This document shows, piece by piece, positions 17,283 through 26,166 of a DNA stretch of 64,000 nt. This DNA comes from Microbacterium aurantiacum. GTDB lineage: Bacteria; Actinomycetota; Actinomycetes; Actinomycetales; Microbacteriaceae. The notes under the pieces were generated by a model. That model saw only the letters and a program-made list of their open reading frames with translations. It had not been told where the DNA came from and searched no databases. How positions within the stretch are numbered: position 1 is the first letter of the stretch; each line of letters begins with the position of its first letter. The translations under genes were made by a program, and so were the position numbers. The DNA is taken from assembly GCF_002872075.1 (NCBI RefSeq), contig NZ_PGGU01000006.1, positions 266,322-330,321 on the forward strand, given 5' to 3'.

Positions 17283-18466
17283 GCGTCCATTCCACCGAGA
17301 CCGGTTCGCTGGTCATCCACTCCGCCCGCGTCGTCGATCGCGGCGAGCTTGTCGAAGACGCCTGGGTGCGCTTCGAGGACGGCCGGATCGTGGCGCGCGG
17401 CACCGGTTCGGATTGGTCGACAGCCGACGAGGTCGTCGACGCGACCGAGGTCGCCGGAAGCGGCGCGCTGCTCACACCCGGCTTCGTCGACATCCACGGA
17501 CACGGCGGCGTCGGCGCCGCATTCGACGACGGCGTGGACGCCATCCGCACCGCTCGTGCCCTGCATCGCGCGCACGGCACCACCCGCGCCGTGGTCTCCC
17601 TGGTCACCGCTTCACTCGACGACCTCGCCCGCAGCGTCAGCGAGATCGCCGACCTGATGACGACGGATGCCGACATCCTCGGCTCGCATCTGGAGGGTCC
17701 GTTCCTCGACCCCGGACACCAGGGCGCGCACGAGCCCACGCTGCTGCGCGCACCGGCACCGGCAGACGTCGCACGCCTGCTCGAGGCCGGTCGCGGCACC
17801 GTGCGGCAGGTGACCATCGCCCCCGAACTGCCCGGCGGGCTGGACGCGATCCGGCAGATCGTCGCGGCCGGCGCGGCGGCTGCCGTCGGTCACACCGACG
17901 CGGATGCCGAGATGGCTCAGGCGGCCTTCGACGCCGGCGCCTCGATCCTCACCCACGCGTTCAACGCTATGAACGGCATTCATCACCGCGCCCCCGGCCC
18001 CGTGCTCGCAGCGGCGGCCGACCACCGCGTGGTGCTCGAGGCGATCGCCGACAACGTGCACCTCGCCCCCCACGTCATCAAACTGGTCTTCGACGCGGCG
18101 CCGGATCGGGTCGCCCTCGTCACCGACGCGATGGCGGCGGCGGGCGGCGCCGACGGGCACTACGACCTCGGCGCCGTGAGCGTCACGGTCACCGACGGCA
18201 TCGCCCGCACAGACGACACCGGTTCGATCGCAGGCTCCACCCTCACGCAGGACGTCGCGCTGCGACGCGCGGTGCAGGCGGGTGCCGGGCTGATCCCGGC
18301 GATCCGGGCGCTCACCGAGACCCCGGCGAGGGCGATCGGGCTCGACGATGAGATCGGCTCGCTGCGGAACGGCTTCGTGGCCGATGCCGTGCTGCTGGAT
18401 GAGCAGCTGAACGTCGCACGGGTCTGGGCGGGCGGGCGCCTCTCGCGCGGGAAGGGCAAGGCTTGA
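17279..18466 (+). CDS. nagA: N-acetylglucosamine-6-phosphate deacetylase
   Basis: 395 residues, translationally coupled to the hexosaminidase. Amidohydrolase features are GFVDIHGHGG, the metal glutamate in GSHLEGPFLDPG, the metal histidines in AAVGHTDA and LTHAFNAMNGIHHR, and the catalytic aspartate in ALVTDAMAAAG. It converts GlcNAc-6-phosphate to glucosamine-6-phosphate and acetate, the step before NagB, which is encoded at 23164. The split of nagA and nagB by about 5 kb of unrelated genes is unusual. No regulator-like palindrome is obvious at its start. Confidence 0.95.
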   Translation: MSVHSTETGSLVIHSARVVDRGELVEDAWVRFEDGRIVARGTGSDWSTADEVVDATEVAGSGALLTPGFVDIHGHGGVGAAFDDGVDAIRTARALHRAHGTTRAVVSLVTASLDDLARSVSEIADLMTTDADILGSHLEGPFLDPGHQGAHEPTLLRAPAPADVARLLEAGRGTVRQVTIAPELPGGLDAIRQIVAAGAAAAVGHTDADAEMAQAAFDAGASILTHAFNAMNGIHHRAPGPVLAAAADHRVVLEAIADNVHLAPHVIKLVFDAAPDRVALVTDAMAAAGGADGHYDLGAVSVTVTDGIARTDDTGSIAGSTLTQDVALRRAVQAGAGLIPAIRALTETPARAIGLDDEIGSLRNGFVADAVLLDEQLNVARVWAGGRLSRGKGKA

Positions 18467-18832
18467 GGCCGCCGTTCCCCAGACGGCGACCTCATTCCCC
18501 CCTTGCGTAGAGCGAGGGGCCCGGTGAGTTCCTCCCCCGAGGCTCCCGGACCGCCTCGACCGGCGGGATCGCTCCCGGCACGGCGCCACGGCTCCGCCCC
18601 CCGGTGGAGCCGTACTGGCTGTCTCTACCTGATGAGACGACGCGGTCCGCCGTTCATTACGCGACTTCGAGGATTTCTTTTCCCGAGATCGCGTTTCGAG
18701 GTGGACGACACCGAGTTCCAAACTGGGGTAGCCAGGCTGGGAGTTTCGGGAGAGAATGGAAAATACGCGTGATGCGGACAGCTTCTGCGCGTCTCTTCAA
18801 GTGAGAGGGCTCCTGCCCCTCACGACAGATGG
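18467..18832. other. 366-bp gene-free stretch ahead of the sigma-factor gene
   Basis: It begins with GC-rich sequence holding an 8-bp hairpin (ACGGCTCC at 18588-18595 with 18606-18613), a possible nagA terminator. The last 190 bp are less GC-rich than the surroundings (for example ATTTCTTTT near 18671). A small hairpin (GTGAGAGGG near 18801 with CCCCTCAC near 18816) precedes the start codon. I find no convincing promoter or gene; a ten-codon frame at 18771 lacks a good ribosome site. Confidence 0.5.
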
Positions 18833-20983
18833 ATGATTGTGCCCTACGACAACACCTCCCCCGGCGGCGAAGCCACCGCCGACGCCGACCTGGTCCTGCG
18901 CACCCGCTCAGGAGACACGGAGGCCTTCGGCGAACTCTGGCGACGACACTATTCGGCCGGGATGTCGGTGGCACGCTCGTTCACGTCGTCCATCGACGCC
19001 GACGACCTGGTGCAGGAGGCGTACACGCGCATCTATCAGGCGATCATCAAAGGCGCGGGACCCAACGGCTCCTTCCGGGCGTACCTCTTCACCAGCATCC
19101 GCAACACCGCCGCGGCCTGGGGCCGTTCCCGGCGCGAGACCGCGATCGACGAGCTCGACTCGGTCGCCGACCCCGACAGCAGCGAGCAGGCGGCGGGCGA
19201 AGCGCTCGATCGCAGTCTGACCGCCCATGCCTTCCGCAGCCTGCCTTCACGCTGGCAGGAGGTGCTCTGGTACACCGAGATCGAGCAGATGAAGCCGCAG
19301 GAAGTGGCGCCGCTCCTCGGCATGAAGTCGGGTGCGGTGTCGCAGCTCGCCTTCCGCGCTCGCGAAGGCCTGCGCGAGGCATGGATCCAGGCGCACCTGC
19401 GCAGCGCCGACCCCGGCTCCGACTGCCAATGGACCATCGAGCACCTGGGCGCGTACTCGCGCGGCAACCTGGGCACCCGTGATCACAAACGTCTCGAGCT
19501 GCACCTCGACGAGTGCGCCCGATGCATCATCGTCGCCGCCGAGGCGAAGGATGTCTCCACGCGCCTCGCTCTGGTGCTCCTTCCGCTCGTGCTCGGGGTC
19601 GCCGGCTCCACCGGCTATCTCGCCACGCTGCAGGGCGGTGTACCGGTCGTCGCACTGGCGGCGATGCCGTCCAGCGTCTTCGGCGGCGCTGTCGTCGTCG
19701 GATCCGGCACTGCATCGGCCGGCACGACGGGCGGTTCGGTCGGCAGCGGTTCAGCCGCTGGCGGTACGACCGCCGGCGGAGGTGGAAGCGCCGGAGGCGT
19801 GTTCAGCGGAGTGGGCGCTCTGATCGGAGCCGGCTCGGCCGCTCTCGTCGTCGCCGGCGTCGTCGCCGCAGCGACCACCATCCCCGGAATCGTAGGTGCT
19901 GTGCCGGCATCGTCACAACCCAATGCGGGCGACAGCGACCCGTCGTCGATATCCGCGGAAGTCAGTCCAGATTCGACCATGGCGCTCGACGAACCCATGA
20001 TCATCGAGCTGCCGGCCCCGGTCGAGCCGACCACGGAGCCGACCCCGAAACCGAAACCGAAACCGACCGAGCCCGCGGACTCGAAGCCCGACGAAGCCGC
20101 CTCAGTGGTTTCGCCGCCGACACAGGACCCGAAACCGGAGCCCAGTATCGCTCCTGAACCATCCCCGACTCCCACTCCGACTCCCACTCCCACACCGACT
20201 CCCACACCGACTCCCACTCCCACACCGACTCCCACTCCCACTCCCACACCGACTCCCACACCGACTCCCACTCCCACACCGACTCCCACTCCCACTCCCA
20301 CACCGACTCCCACACCGCCTGTTCAGATCCCAGGCCTCCCGGGCGGGACACCGACCGCCGTTTCGACGGTTGTCAGTTGCGAGGAATCCGACTCCCACAT
20401 CTTCTGGGTCACTCGCTATCGTGTGGAGGTCCAGGGCGCGCCGGATGCCCAAGTGCAGCCGTTCCTGAATGGCTCGACTGGAGGCACGTCCAGCGCGGTT
20501 CTCGACGAGAACGGTGTTGGCTTCGTGGAACTGCGTCCGTCCGCGCTTCAGATCATCTTCAATGCAGATGTCACCTTCCAGTACGTCTTCGAAGCTCAAG
20601 TGGGCCCGCTCACCGATCCGATTGCGCTAAGGGATCTCCCCGCCCAGTCCGGACAAGACTGCCGGCCCCGTTTCCCGCTCTCGGCTGAGACCGCATCCGA
20701 CGAGCAGCAGACCGAGGAGGCTGTCGTTCCGGCAGCGCCAATCGACGGCGGCGAGACCGAACCCGCCCCCGTCGGCCCCGCAGCGCCTGTCGACGAGTCC
20801 CTCCCTGGCGAGACGCCGCCCGTCCAGGATGATGCCCCGGCCACTCCCGCCCCCGAGTCCCTCGATCCCTCACAGATCCCCGCGACACAGGAGCAAGGGC
20901 TTTTCGGCCCCGTCATAGACACTGTGGACATCGACGACGACGCCACTGCTCCCCCGGCCGAGGAACCCGCGCCCGCCGAATAG
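18833..20983 (+). CDS. ECF-type sigma factor fused to a ZAS anti-sigma motif, membrane segments and a Pro-Thr stalk
   Basis: 716 residues. About 20-100 is sigma region 2 ([36 protein letters not shown]). About 133-186 is region 4 ([18 protein letters not shown], then [17 protein letters not shown]). Residues 218-231 hold the zinc anti-sigma motif HX3CX2C (His224, Cys228, Cys231) with an extra His218. A hydrophobic segment follows at about 244-264, then Gly/Ser-rich sequence and a second hydrophobic stretch (about 330-360). About 25 Pro-Thr pairs (445-495) form a stalk. The end (about 500-716) is an unknown domain with two cysteines and an acidic tail. Sigma-plus-membrane-extension proteins are known among actinobacterial ECF groups; ligand and regulon here are unknown. 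Release by proteolysis would be one way to act (inference). Confidence 0.85.
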   Translation: MIVPYDNTSPGGEATADADLVLRTRSGDTEAFGELWRRHYSAGMSVARSFTSSIDADDLVQEAYTRIYQAIIKGAGPNGSFRAYLFTSIRNTAAAWGRSRRETAIDELDSVADPDSSEQAAGEALDRSLTAHAFRSLPSRWQEVLWYTEIEQMKPQEVAPLLGMKSGAVSQLAFRAREGLREAWIQAHLRSADPGSDCQWTIEHLGAYSRGNLGTRDHKRLELHLDECARCIIVAAEAKDVSTRLALVLLPLVLGVAGSTGYLATLQGGVPVVALAAMPSSVFGGAVVVGSGTASAGTTGGSVGSGSAAGGTTAGGGGSAGGVFSGVGALIGAGSAALVVAGVVAAATTIPGIVGAVPASSQPNAGDSDPSSISAEVSPDSTMALDEPMIIELPAPVEPTTEPTPKPKPKPTEPADSKPDEAASVVSPPTQDPKPEPSIAPEPSPTPTPTPTPTPTPTPTPTPTPTPTPTPTPTPTPTPTPTPTPTPTPTPTPTPPVQIPGLPGGTPTAVSTVVSCEESDSHIFWVTRYRVEVQGAPDAQVQPFLNGSTGGTSSAVLDENGVGFVELRPSALQIIFNADVTFQYVFEAQVGPLTDPIALRDLPAQSGQDCRPRFPLSAETASDEQQTEEAVVPAAPIDGGETEPAPVGPAAPVDESLPGETPPVQDDAPATPAPESLDPSQIPATQEQGLFGPVIDTVDIDDDATAPPAEEPAPAE
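20168..20317 (+). repeat. In-frame Pro-Thr hexamer tandem array
   Basis: About 25 six-base units (ACTCCC, ACTCCG, ACACCG variants) encode alternating Thr and Pro in the sigma-fusion protein. A higher-order pattern of about 30 bp recurs. Gain or loss of units keeps the frame, so stalk length could vary between strains. Confidence 0.9.
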
Positions 20984-20992
20984 ACTGGGTCC
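20981..20992 (+). promoter_or_regulatory. -10 box TAGACT overlapping the sigma gene stop, 6 nt before the next start
   Basis: TAGACT (20981-20986) includes the TAG stop of the sigma gene; GGGTCC and ATG follow. It predicts a separate leaderless transcript for the DUF2568 gene. Confidence 0.55.
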
Positions 20993-21364
20993 ATGCCCCA
21001 GGATTCCGCACCAGTACCGGGCGTCGATCGTCCCGTCGTCACCGCTCTCGATGTCGTCCGCGTGATCGTCCTGGTCCTCGCCATGGCCTCCCTGGCCCTG
21101 TGGGGATTCGCCGCCTGGCCGCTGCCGTGGAACGTCGTCCTCGGTCTCGGCGCACCGCTGCTCGTGCTCCTGGTGTGGGCGCTCTTCCTCTCGCCCCGGC
21201 CGGTTCTGCGGTTGCATCCGTTCCTGCGGGCAGCCGTCGAGCTGCTCATCTACGCCGGCGTCACCGTCGCGTGGTGGTCGATGGGGCAGGGCCTGATCGG
21301 CTCCGCCTTCGCCATCGTCGCCATCGGCGCGGGCCTCGCCGCCGGTCGCCGCACCGTTTCATAG
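20993..21364 (+). CDS. DUF2568 (YrdB-like) small membrane protein
   Basis: 123 residues with four hydrophobic segments: about 18-38 (VVRVIVLVLAMASLALWGF), 46-66 (WNVVLGLGAPLLVLLVWALF), 78-96 (AAVELLIYAGVTVAWW) and 100-117. The WALFLSPRPVLRLHPFLRAAVELL block is characteristic of the YrdB/DUF2568 family. Function is unknown. It lies nine bases after the sigma-fusion gene and 10 bases before the GlcD-like gene, with its own predicted -10 box at 20981, so it may be expressed independently of either. Confidence 0.85.
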   Translation: MPQDSAPVPGVDRPVVTALDVVRVIVLVLAMASLALWGFAAWPLPWNVVLGLGAPLLVLLVWALFLSPRPVLRLHPFLRAAVELLIYAGVTVAWWSMGQGLIGSAFAIVAIGAGLAAGRRTVS

Positions 21365-21374
21365 GCTCTCCGTC
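21362..21374 (+). promoter_or_regulatory. -10 box TAGGCT with 7-nt gap to a GTG start
   Basis: TAGGCT (21362-21367) overlaps the end of the DUF2568 gene; seven bases separate it from GTG 21375. Predicts a leaderless mRNA. Confidence 0.5.
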
Positions 21375-22739
21375 GTGAGCGTTCTCGCAGAGCTCCAGGC
21401 AGCGCTCGGCGCGCTCGTCGACATCGGCGAAGAGACCCTCCAGCTCGCCAGAGCAGACCGCTCAGGGCACGCCGCGGCCGGTCGTCCCCTGGCCGTCGTG
21501 CACGCCGAGACCGTCGAGCACGTGCAGCAGACGCTGCGCATCGCGACGGCCACCCGCACCCCGGTGGTGGTGCGCGGCGCAGGCACCGGCCTCGCCGGCG
21601 CCGCCAACGCAGGCGACGGCGAGATCGTGCTGTCGACTCTGCGCATGACCGCGGTCAAGGAGATCCGTCCGGACGACCTCCTCGCCGTGGTCGAACCCGG
21701 CATCCTCAACGCCGACCTCAACGACATTCTGCGCGAGCACGGTTTGTGGTGGGCACCCGATCCTGCGAGCAGGGCGATCTCGACGGTGGGCGGCAACATC
21801 GCCACGGGCGCCGGCGGACTGCTGTGCGCGAAGTACGGCGTGGTCCGGGATGCGGTCCTCGGCGTGGACCTCGTGCTCGCCGACGGCCGTCTTCTGCATC
21901 TCGGTCACCGCAGCGTGAAGGGCGTGACCGGACTCGATCTGACTTCACTCGTGATCGGATCCGAGGGCACCCTCGGCGTCGTCGTCGGCGCCACGCTGAA
22001 ACTGCGGCGACTGATCGTCGGAACCACCTGCACGGTGATCGCTTCCTTCCCCGGGGTCGGGGCGGCAGCGGCGGCATCCGCAGCGGTGACCGCCGCCGGG
22101 ATCCAGCCCGCGATCATGGAGCTGATGGATGCCCCGAGTCTCGCAGCCGTGCATCGTCATCTCCGCCTGGCGGCGCCTGCGGCGGGAACCGCACAGCTCA
22201 CCATCCAGACGGACGGACCGGCCGCGATCACGGAAGCGGAGGCCGTCGCAACGATCCTCCGTGCTCTCGGGGGCGAGATCTCCGTCTCAGAGGACCCCGA
22301 GGAGGGCGAGCGCCTGCTCGCGATCCGCCGAGCCATGCACCCGGCGATGGCGGCTCTCGGCACCACTCTCATCGAAGACGTCTCGGTGCCGCGCAGTGCG
22401 ATGCCCGCGATGTTCGACGAGATCGCCCGCATCGAGAAGGCGTACGGCCTGAGCATCCCCACCGTCGCGCACGCCGGCGACGGCAACCTGCACCCGAACT
22501 TCATCTTCGAGGGCGCGGAGGTGCCCGAGCGCATCTGGGCGGCCGCCGACGAGCTGTTCCGCGCGGCGATCGCGCTCGGCGGCACGCTCACCGGCGAGCA
22601 CGGCATCGGCGTGCTGAAGCAGCGCTGGCTCGCCGACGAGCTGGGCGAGGACCAGTGGGAACTGCAGAGACAGATCACCCGGGTCTTCGATCCCCTCGGC
22701 ATCCTGAACCCCGGCAAGGTGTTCCCCGCCGATGCCTGA
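21375..22739 (+). CDS. FAD-linked oxidase, GlcD / D-lactate dehydrogenase family
   Basis: 454 residues. The PCMH-type FAD domain is clear: VVVRGAGTGLAGAANAG, then STVGGNIATGAGGLLCAKYG and LVIGSEGTLGVV. The C-terminal FAD-oxidase C domain carries the conserved VAHAGDGNLHPNF and TGEHGIGVLK blocks with metal-binding histidines. Enzymes of this family oxidise D-2-hydroxy acids such as D-lactate or glycolate and pass electrons to the membrane. Neighbours do not fix the substrate. The partner subunits GlcE/GlcF are not in the window. Its end overlaps the Nudix start by eight bases. Confidence 0.9.
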   Translation: MSVLAELQAALGALVDIGEETLQLARADRSGHAAAGRPLAVVHAETVEHVQQTLRIATATRTPVVVRGAGTGLAGAANAGDGEIVLSTLRMTAVKEIRPDDLLAVVEPGILNADLNDILREHGLWWAPDPASRAISTVGGNIATGAGGLLCAKYGVVRDAVLGVDLVLADGRLLHLGHRSVKGVTGLDLTSLVIGSEGTLGVVVGATLKLRRLIVGTTCTVIASFPGVGAAAAASAAVTAAGIQPAIMELMDAPSLAAVHRHLRLAAPAAGTAQLTIQTDGPAAITEAEAVATILRALGGEISVSEDPEEGERLLAIRRAMHPAMAALGTTLIEDVSVPRSAMPAMFDEIARIEKAYGLSIPTVAHAGDGNLHPNFIFEGAEVPERIWAAADELFRAAIALGGTLTGEHGIGVLKQRWLADELGEDQWELQRQITRVFDPLGILNPGKVFPADA

Positions 22740-23139
22740 CATCCACGTCAGCGCGGCGGTGATCGTCGACGAGAACGACCGCGTGCTCGTCGTCCGCAAG
22801 CACGGCACCACCCGATTCATGCAGCCCGGTGGCAAGCCCGAACCCGGCGAGTCGGCCGCGCAGACACTGGTCAGGGAACTCGACGAGGAACTCGGCGTGC
22901 GGCTGGACGAGGGAGACCTGCGCCCGCTGGGCACGTTCATCTCAGCAGCCGCCAACGAGCCGGGCCACCGTGTCGTCGCCGTCGCCTTCGCCGCCACGAT
23001 CGACCCGGCCACTGTGTCCGTGCAGGCCGAGCTGGCAGAGCTCCGCTGGATCTCAGTCGCCGATGTACCCGGCCTGCCGCTCGCGCCGCTCAGCGTGGAG
23101 CACCTGCTGCCGCTGGCCTGGCCGGGGCGCACCTTCTGA
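22732..23139 (+). CDS. Nudix hydrolase
   Basis: 135 residues. The Nudix box GX5EX7REUXEEXGU is complete at about residues 37-59 (GGKPEPGESAAQ... LVRELDEELGV). The N-terminal IHVSAAVIVDENDRVLVVRK strand pattern and the C-terminal ELRWISVADVP motif are typical. It hydrolyses a nucleoside diphosphate linked to another moiety; the substrate cannot be told from sequence, and MutT-like clean-up is a common role. Translationally coupled to the oxidase gene, and convergent with nagB. Confidence 0.92.
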   Translation: MPDIHVSAAVIVDENDRVLVVRKHGTTRFMQPGGKPEPGESAAQTLVRELDEELGVRLDEGDLRPLGTFISAAANEPGHRVVAVAFAATIDPATVSVQAELAELRWISVADVPGLPLAPLSVEHLLPLAWPGRTF

Positions 23140-23163
23140 CGCACCCGCCGGTCCGGCTCGAGT

Positions 23164-23943
23164 TCAGATGCCCTGCCAGGCCGGCTTGTTCGCGTAGGTG
23201 TACCGGTAGTAGTCGGCGAGCTTGAGCCGGGATGCCGCCGCCTCGTCGACCACGACTGTCGCGTGCGGATGCAGCTGGATGGCGGAACCGGGCAGGAACG
23301 CGGTGAGGGGCCCCTCGACCGCATCGGCGACGGTCTGCGCCTTGCCTTCGCCGAACGCGAGCAGGACCAGGTGCCGGGCGCGGAGGATCGTGCCGAGTCC
23401 CTGCGTGATGCAGTGAAGCGGCACGTCGTCGATGGAGTCGAAGAAGCGGGCGTTGTCCTCGCGGGTCTGCACGGTCAGCGTCTTCACGCGGGTCTGCGAC
23501 GCGAAGGAGGAACCGGGCTCGTTGAACCCGATGTGACCGTCGGTGCCGATGCCGAGGATCTGCAGATCGACGCCGCCCGCCGCCTCGATCGCGGCCTCGT
23601 AGTCGGCGCCGGCGCGTTCGATGGTGGCGACCGCCCCGTTGGGGACATGGATGCGCTGCGGGTCGAGGCCCAGCGGCTCGACGACCTCTCGCGTGATCAC
23701 CGAACGGTAGCTCTCCGGATGGGCGGGATCGAGGCCGACGTACTCGTCGAGCGCGAATCCGCGCACCCGTGACACGTCGACGCCGGCGAGTCGCGTGCGC
23801 AGCGCCTGGTACACGGCGAGCGGCGTCGAACCGGTCGCGAGCCCGAGCACCGCGTCGGGGCGCGCCTCGATGAGCTCGGCGATCTCCTGCGCGACCAGAG
23901 CGCCCGCGGCGTCCTTGTTCTCGACGATGACGACTTCAGCCAT
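23164..23943 (-). CDS. nagB: Glucosamine-6-phosphate deaminase
   Basis: 259 residues. Marks of the family are VLGLATGSTPLAVYQAL for phosphate binding, GFALDEYVGLDPAHPESY with the catalytic Asp, and GIGTDGHIGFNEPGSSF. It isomerises and deaminates glucosamine-6-phosphate to fructose-6-phosphate and ammonia, completing amino-sugar entry to glycolysis. It is the last gene of the salvage unit; its start overlaps the end of the ROK kinase gene by eight bases. E. coli-type allosteric control is not discussed, as the shorter actinobacterial protein may lack those sites. Confidence 0.96.
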   Translation of the reverse strand: MAEVVIVENKDAAGALVAQEIAELIEARPDAVLGLATGSTPLAVYQALRTRLAGVDVSRVRGFALDEYVGLDPAHPESYRSVITREVVEPLGLDPQRIHVPNGAVATIERAGADYEAAIEAAGGVDLQILGIGTDGHIGFNEPGSSFASQTRVKTLTVQTREDNARFFDSIDDVPLHCITQGLGTILRARHLVLLAFGEGKAQTVADAVEGPLTAFLPGSAIQLHPHATVVVDEAAASRLKLADYYRYTYANKPAWQGI

Positions 23944-24901
23944 GGGCCATGATCTCCTTCTCTGGTGCGGATGCTCCGACGACCGCGGCGCCGAAGGCAG
24001 CAGCCGGCGAACCTGCGGCGAGCAGTTCGATTCTCGCGTCCAGGTGGAGCGAGCTCATGAACGGCGACTTCTCGGCCTCATCCCGGAGGGTGGCTCGGAT
24101 GCCGTCCTCGAGGCGCGCGCCGAGAGAGGTGATCCCGCCGCCGATGATGACCTTCTCCACGTCGGCCGACAGCACGAGGACGCGTACCGCGGCCGCAGCG
24201 CCGTGGATGAGGTCGGCCTTGAGGGCCATCGCATCGGCGTCGCCCGATTCGGCGGCGTCGAAGATGTCGCGGACCGGTAGCGCACCGGGGCGTCCCCAGG
24301 CGCGGGCGAGAGCGCCGCCGCCGCAGAAGGTCTCGATGCACCCGCGCTGACCGCAGCCGCAGAGTCTGCCCCGCGGATCGACCGAGATGTGGCCGACCTC
24401 GCCGGCCGTGCCTGTGGCTCCCCGCCAGATCCGGCCCTCGACGACGATGCCGGCCGCGACGCCGGTGCCGAGGTTCAGGTAGGCCATCGACCCGGTGACG
24501 CCGCGCAGCACCGCCGCCCCCAGCGCCGCGGCCTTCACGTCGTTCTCGACCCGGAAGGGGATGCCCATCTCCGCCTGTGCGCGTGGCGCGAGATCGAGCG
24601 ATTCGACGCCGAGGTTCACGGCATGCAGCACGCGGCCGGAACGGGCGTCGACGAGTCCGGGGATTCCGACGCCCACCGAGCGGACCTCGGCCATCGGATA
24701 GCCGATCTCGTCGGCGAGGGCCGTGACGGCGTCGACGATCCCTGCGAGAACGGCATCCTCACCCCAGCCGGTGGGGCGGCGAAGGCGTCCGAGGATGTCT
24801 CCCTCCGAAGAGACGGCGACGGCGTCGATCTTCGTACCGCCGACATCCAGGCCCACGCGAATGTGCCGACCGTCGAGGTCGGCGTCGTCTGCACCCGTCA
24901 T
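23936..24901 (-). CDS. ROK-family sugar kinase, probably N-acetylglucosamine kinase
   Basis: 321 residues. Phosphate-binding GLDVGGTKIDAVAV at the start, ENDVKAAALGAA and LNLGTGVAAGIVVEG in the middle, the GHISVDPRGRLCGCGQRGCIE zinc motif (kept here to its theme: a His plus three Cys) and the adenosine-binding VIIGGGI near the end. It phosphorylates a hexose or N-acetyl hexosamine with ATP. Being between nagB and a ROK repressor, GlcNAc is the best guess; a plain glucokinase is possible. Together with the cytoplasmic hexosaminidases it would supply GlcNAc-6-phosphate to NagA. Confidence 0.9.
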   Translation of the reverse strand: MTGADDADLDGRHIRVGLDVGGTKIDAVAVSSEGDILGRLRRPTGWGEDAVLAGIVDAVTALADEIGYPMAEVRSVGVGIPGLVDARSGRVLHAVNLGVESLDLAPRAQAEMGIPFRVENDVKAAALGAAVLRGVTGSMAYLNLGTGVAAGIVVEGRIWRGATGTAGEVGHISVDPRGRLCGCGQRGCIETFCGGGALARAWGRPGALPVRDIFDAAESGDADAMALKADLIHGAAAAVRVLVLSADVEKVIIGGGITSLGARLEDGIRATLRDEAEKSPFMSSLHLDARIELLAAGSPAAAFGAAVVGASAPEKEIMAHG

Positions 24902-24950
24902 CGGATGGCGCTCCTGCGTGTGGTCGAGGTGGTCTGGCCTGCGCAGCGGA

Positions 24951-26138
24951 TCACGAGACTCCCAGCTGGCCGGACAGCACCATCACCGCGGCACCGCGGA
25001 GCACGATGTCGTCCTGGGTGGTGAGCCGGATGGCGACGTCTTCGAAGACCCCTTCCAGCGTCCGCGCGTGCAGGGTCTCGATGGCGGCGTCGATGAGGAT
25101 CCCGTCGAGCATCTCGGCGGGACCGGACAGCACGACCTCGGACAGGTCGAGGGCGGCGACGATGGGGGCGATGGCGATCGCCATCCGCGTGCCCGCATCC
25201 CGGAGGATGTCGTCGCGACCCTCGGGATTCTCGGCGATGGCCGCGCGGAGGCGGGTGATGCTCAGCCACGCCTCGAGGCATCCGTCCTTGCCGCACGCGC
25301 ACCGCGGTCCGCCGTCGGTTCCGACGACGACGTGACCGATCTCACCCGCCGCGTAACGGCTGCCCACGAGCGGCTGACTGCCGGTGATCAGGCCGGCGCC
25401 GACGCCCTTGCCGATCTTGATGAGCATGAAGTCCGTCTTGGCGTCGCCGAAGGTGTACTCGGCGAGCACGGCGGCGTTGGCGTCGTTGCGGGCCAGCGCG
25501 GGGAGCCCGAGATCCGCGCCCAGCTTCGCCTCGAGCGGGAAGTTCGCCCAGCCGAGGTTCGGAGAGCTCAGTACGACCCCGTCCGGGCGGACCACGCCGG
25601 GCGTGCCGATGCCGACGCCGAGCAACGGCCGGGTGGAGAGCTCGACGAGGCCTCTGGCGAGCGCGAGCGTGGCCGCGTACGCCGCCTCGCCGTCCGGCAA
25701 CTCGGGGCGGGATACTTCCTGGCGTTCGAGCACTTCGCCGTCGAGGCTCAGTACGGCGCCGGAGAAGGCGTTCGGACCGGAGAGATCGAGCCCGATGATC
25801 TGGTGCCCGGCGCGGTCGATGTCGATGAGGATCGGGGGCTTCCCCGGGCCGGCCACGGCTCGCACGCCCATCTCGATGACGATGCCGTCCGCGACGAACT
25901 CGGCGACGAGATCGGAGATGGTGACCCTCGTCAGTCCGGTCTCGCGCGAGAGGTCGGCCCGGCTCATGGCGCCGGCGTGGAAGAGCGTCTGCAGGACGAG
26001 CGCGCGGTTGTGTCCTCTGGCGTGCTCGGGCAGCACCTTGGAGCGGGAGCGCAGGTGGCGGCCGGGGCCGAAGGCGTGCGTGTTCGCACCGGCGTGGGCA
26101 GACGGCGATGCGGAACGCGACTCATCCAATGCGGACAT
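24951..26138 (-). CDS. ROK-family transcriptional repressor (NagC-like)
   Basis: 395 residues. Residues about 42-100 are the winged helix (HNRALVLQTLFHAGAMSRADLS, ETGLTRVTISDLVAEF). The rest is the ROK sugar-binding domain with GVGIGTPGVV, ARNDANAAVLAEYTFG, IKIGKGVGAGLI, and the zinc motif in GPRCACGKDGCLEAW. Sugar or sugar-phosphate binding usually releases such repressors from DNA. It is in the salvage cluster, upstream of the kinase and nagB. The palindrome TTTGTTAG-N5-CTTACGAA directly before its start is the likely autoregulatory site. The nature of its inducer is not visible. Confidence 0.92.
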   Translation of the reverse strand: MSALDESRSASPSAHAGANTHAFGPGRHLRSRSKVLPEHARGHNRALVLQTLFHAGAMSRADLSRETGLTRVTISDLVAEFVADGIVIEMGVRAVAGPGKPPILIDIDRAGHQIIGLDLSGPNAFSGAVLSLDGEVLERQEVSRPELPDGEAAYAATLALARGLVELSTRPLLGVGIGTPGVVRPDGVVLSSPNLGWANFPLEAKLGADLGLPALARNDANAAVLAEYTFGDAKTDFMLIKIGKGVGAGLITGSQPLVGSRYAAGEIGHVVVGTDGGPRCACGKDGCLEAWLSITRLRAAIAENPEGRDDILRDAGTRMAIAIAPIVAALDLSEVVLSGPAEMLDGILIDAAIETLHARTLEGVFEDVAIRLTTQDDIVLRGAAVMVLSGQLGVS

Positions 26139-26139
26139 G

Positions 26140-26160
26140 TTTGTTAGTAGACCTTACGAA
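26140..26160. promoter_or_regulatory. Probable ROK-repressor operator
   Basis: TTTGTTAG (26140-26147), N5, CTTACGAA (26153-26160) form an imperfect palindrome (6 of 8 pairs) two bases before the repressor start. The half-site TTGTTAG recurs, as its complement CTAACAA, at 30735-30741 in the promoter of the D-serine dehydratase-like gene. Confidence 0.6.
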
Positions 26161-26166
26161 CATGAT

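Noticed and set aside
18771..18803. Ten-codon frame (ending RLFK) and hairpin before the sigma-factor gene, considered as a second leader peptide
   Set aside because: No good ribosome site, a small irregular hairpin, and no reason for translation-coupled control of this gene.
20168..20317. Possible CRISPR array
   Set aside because: The repeat unit is six bases with no unique spacers, and it lies in frame within a protein gene.
24723..26147. Long plus-strand open frame across the ROK kinase and repressor
   Set aside because: Composition is Arg/Pro/Ala-rich with no family signature, and both ROK genes on the other strand show full motifs.
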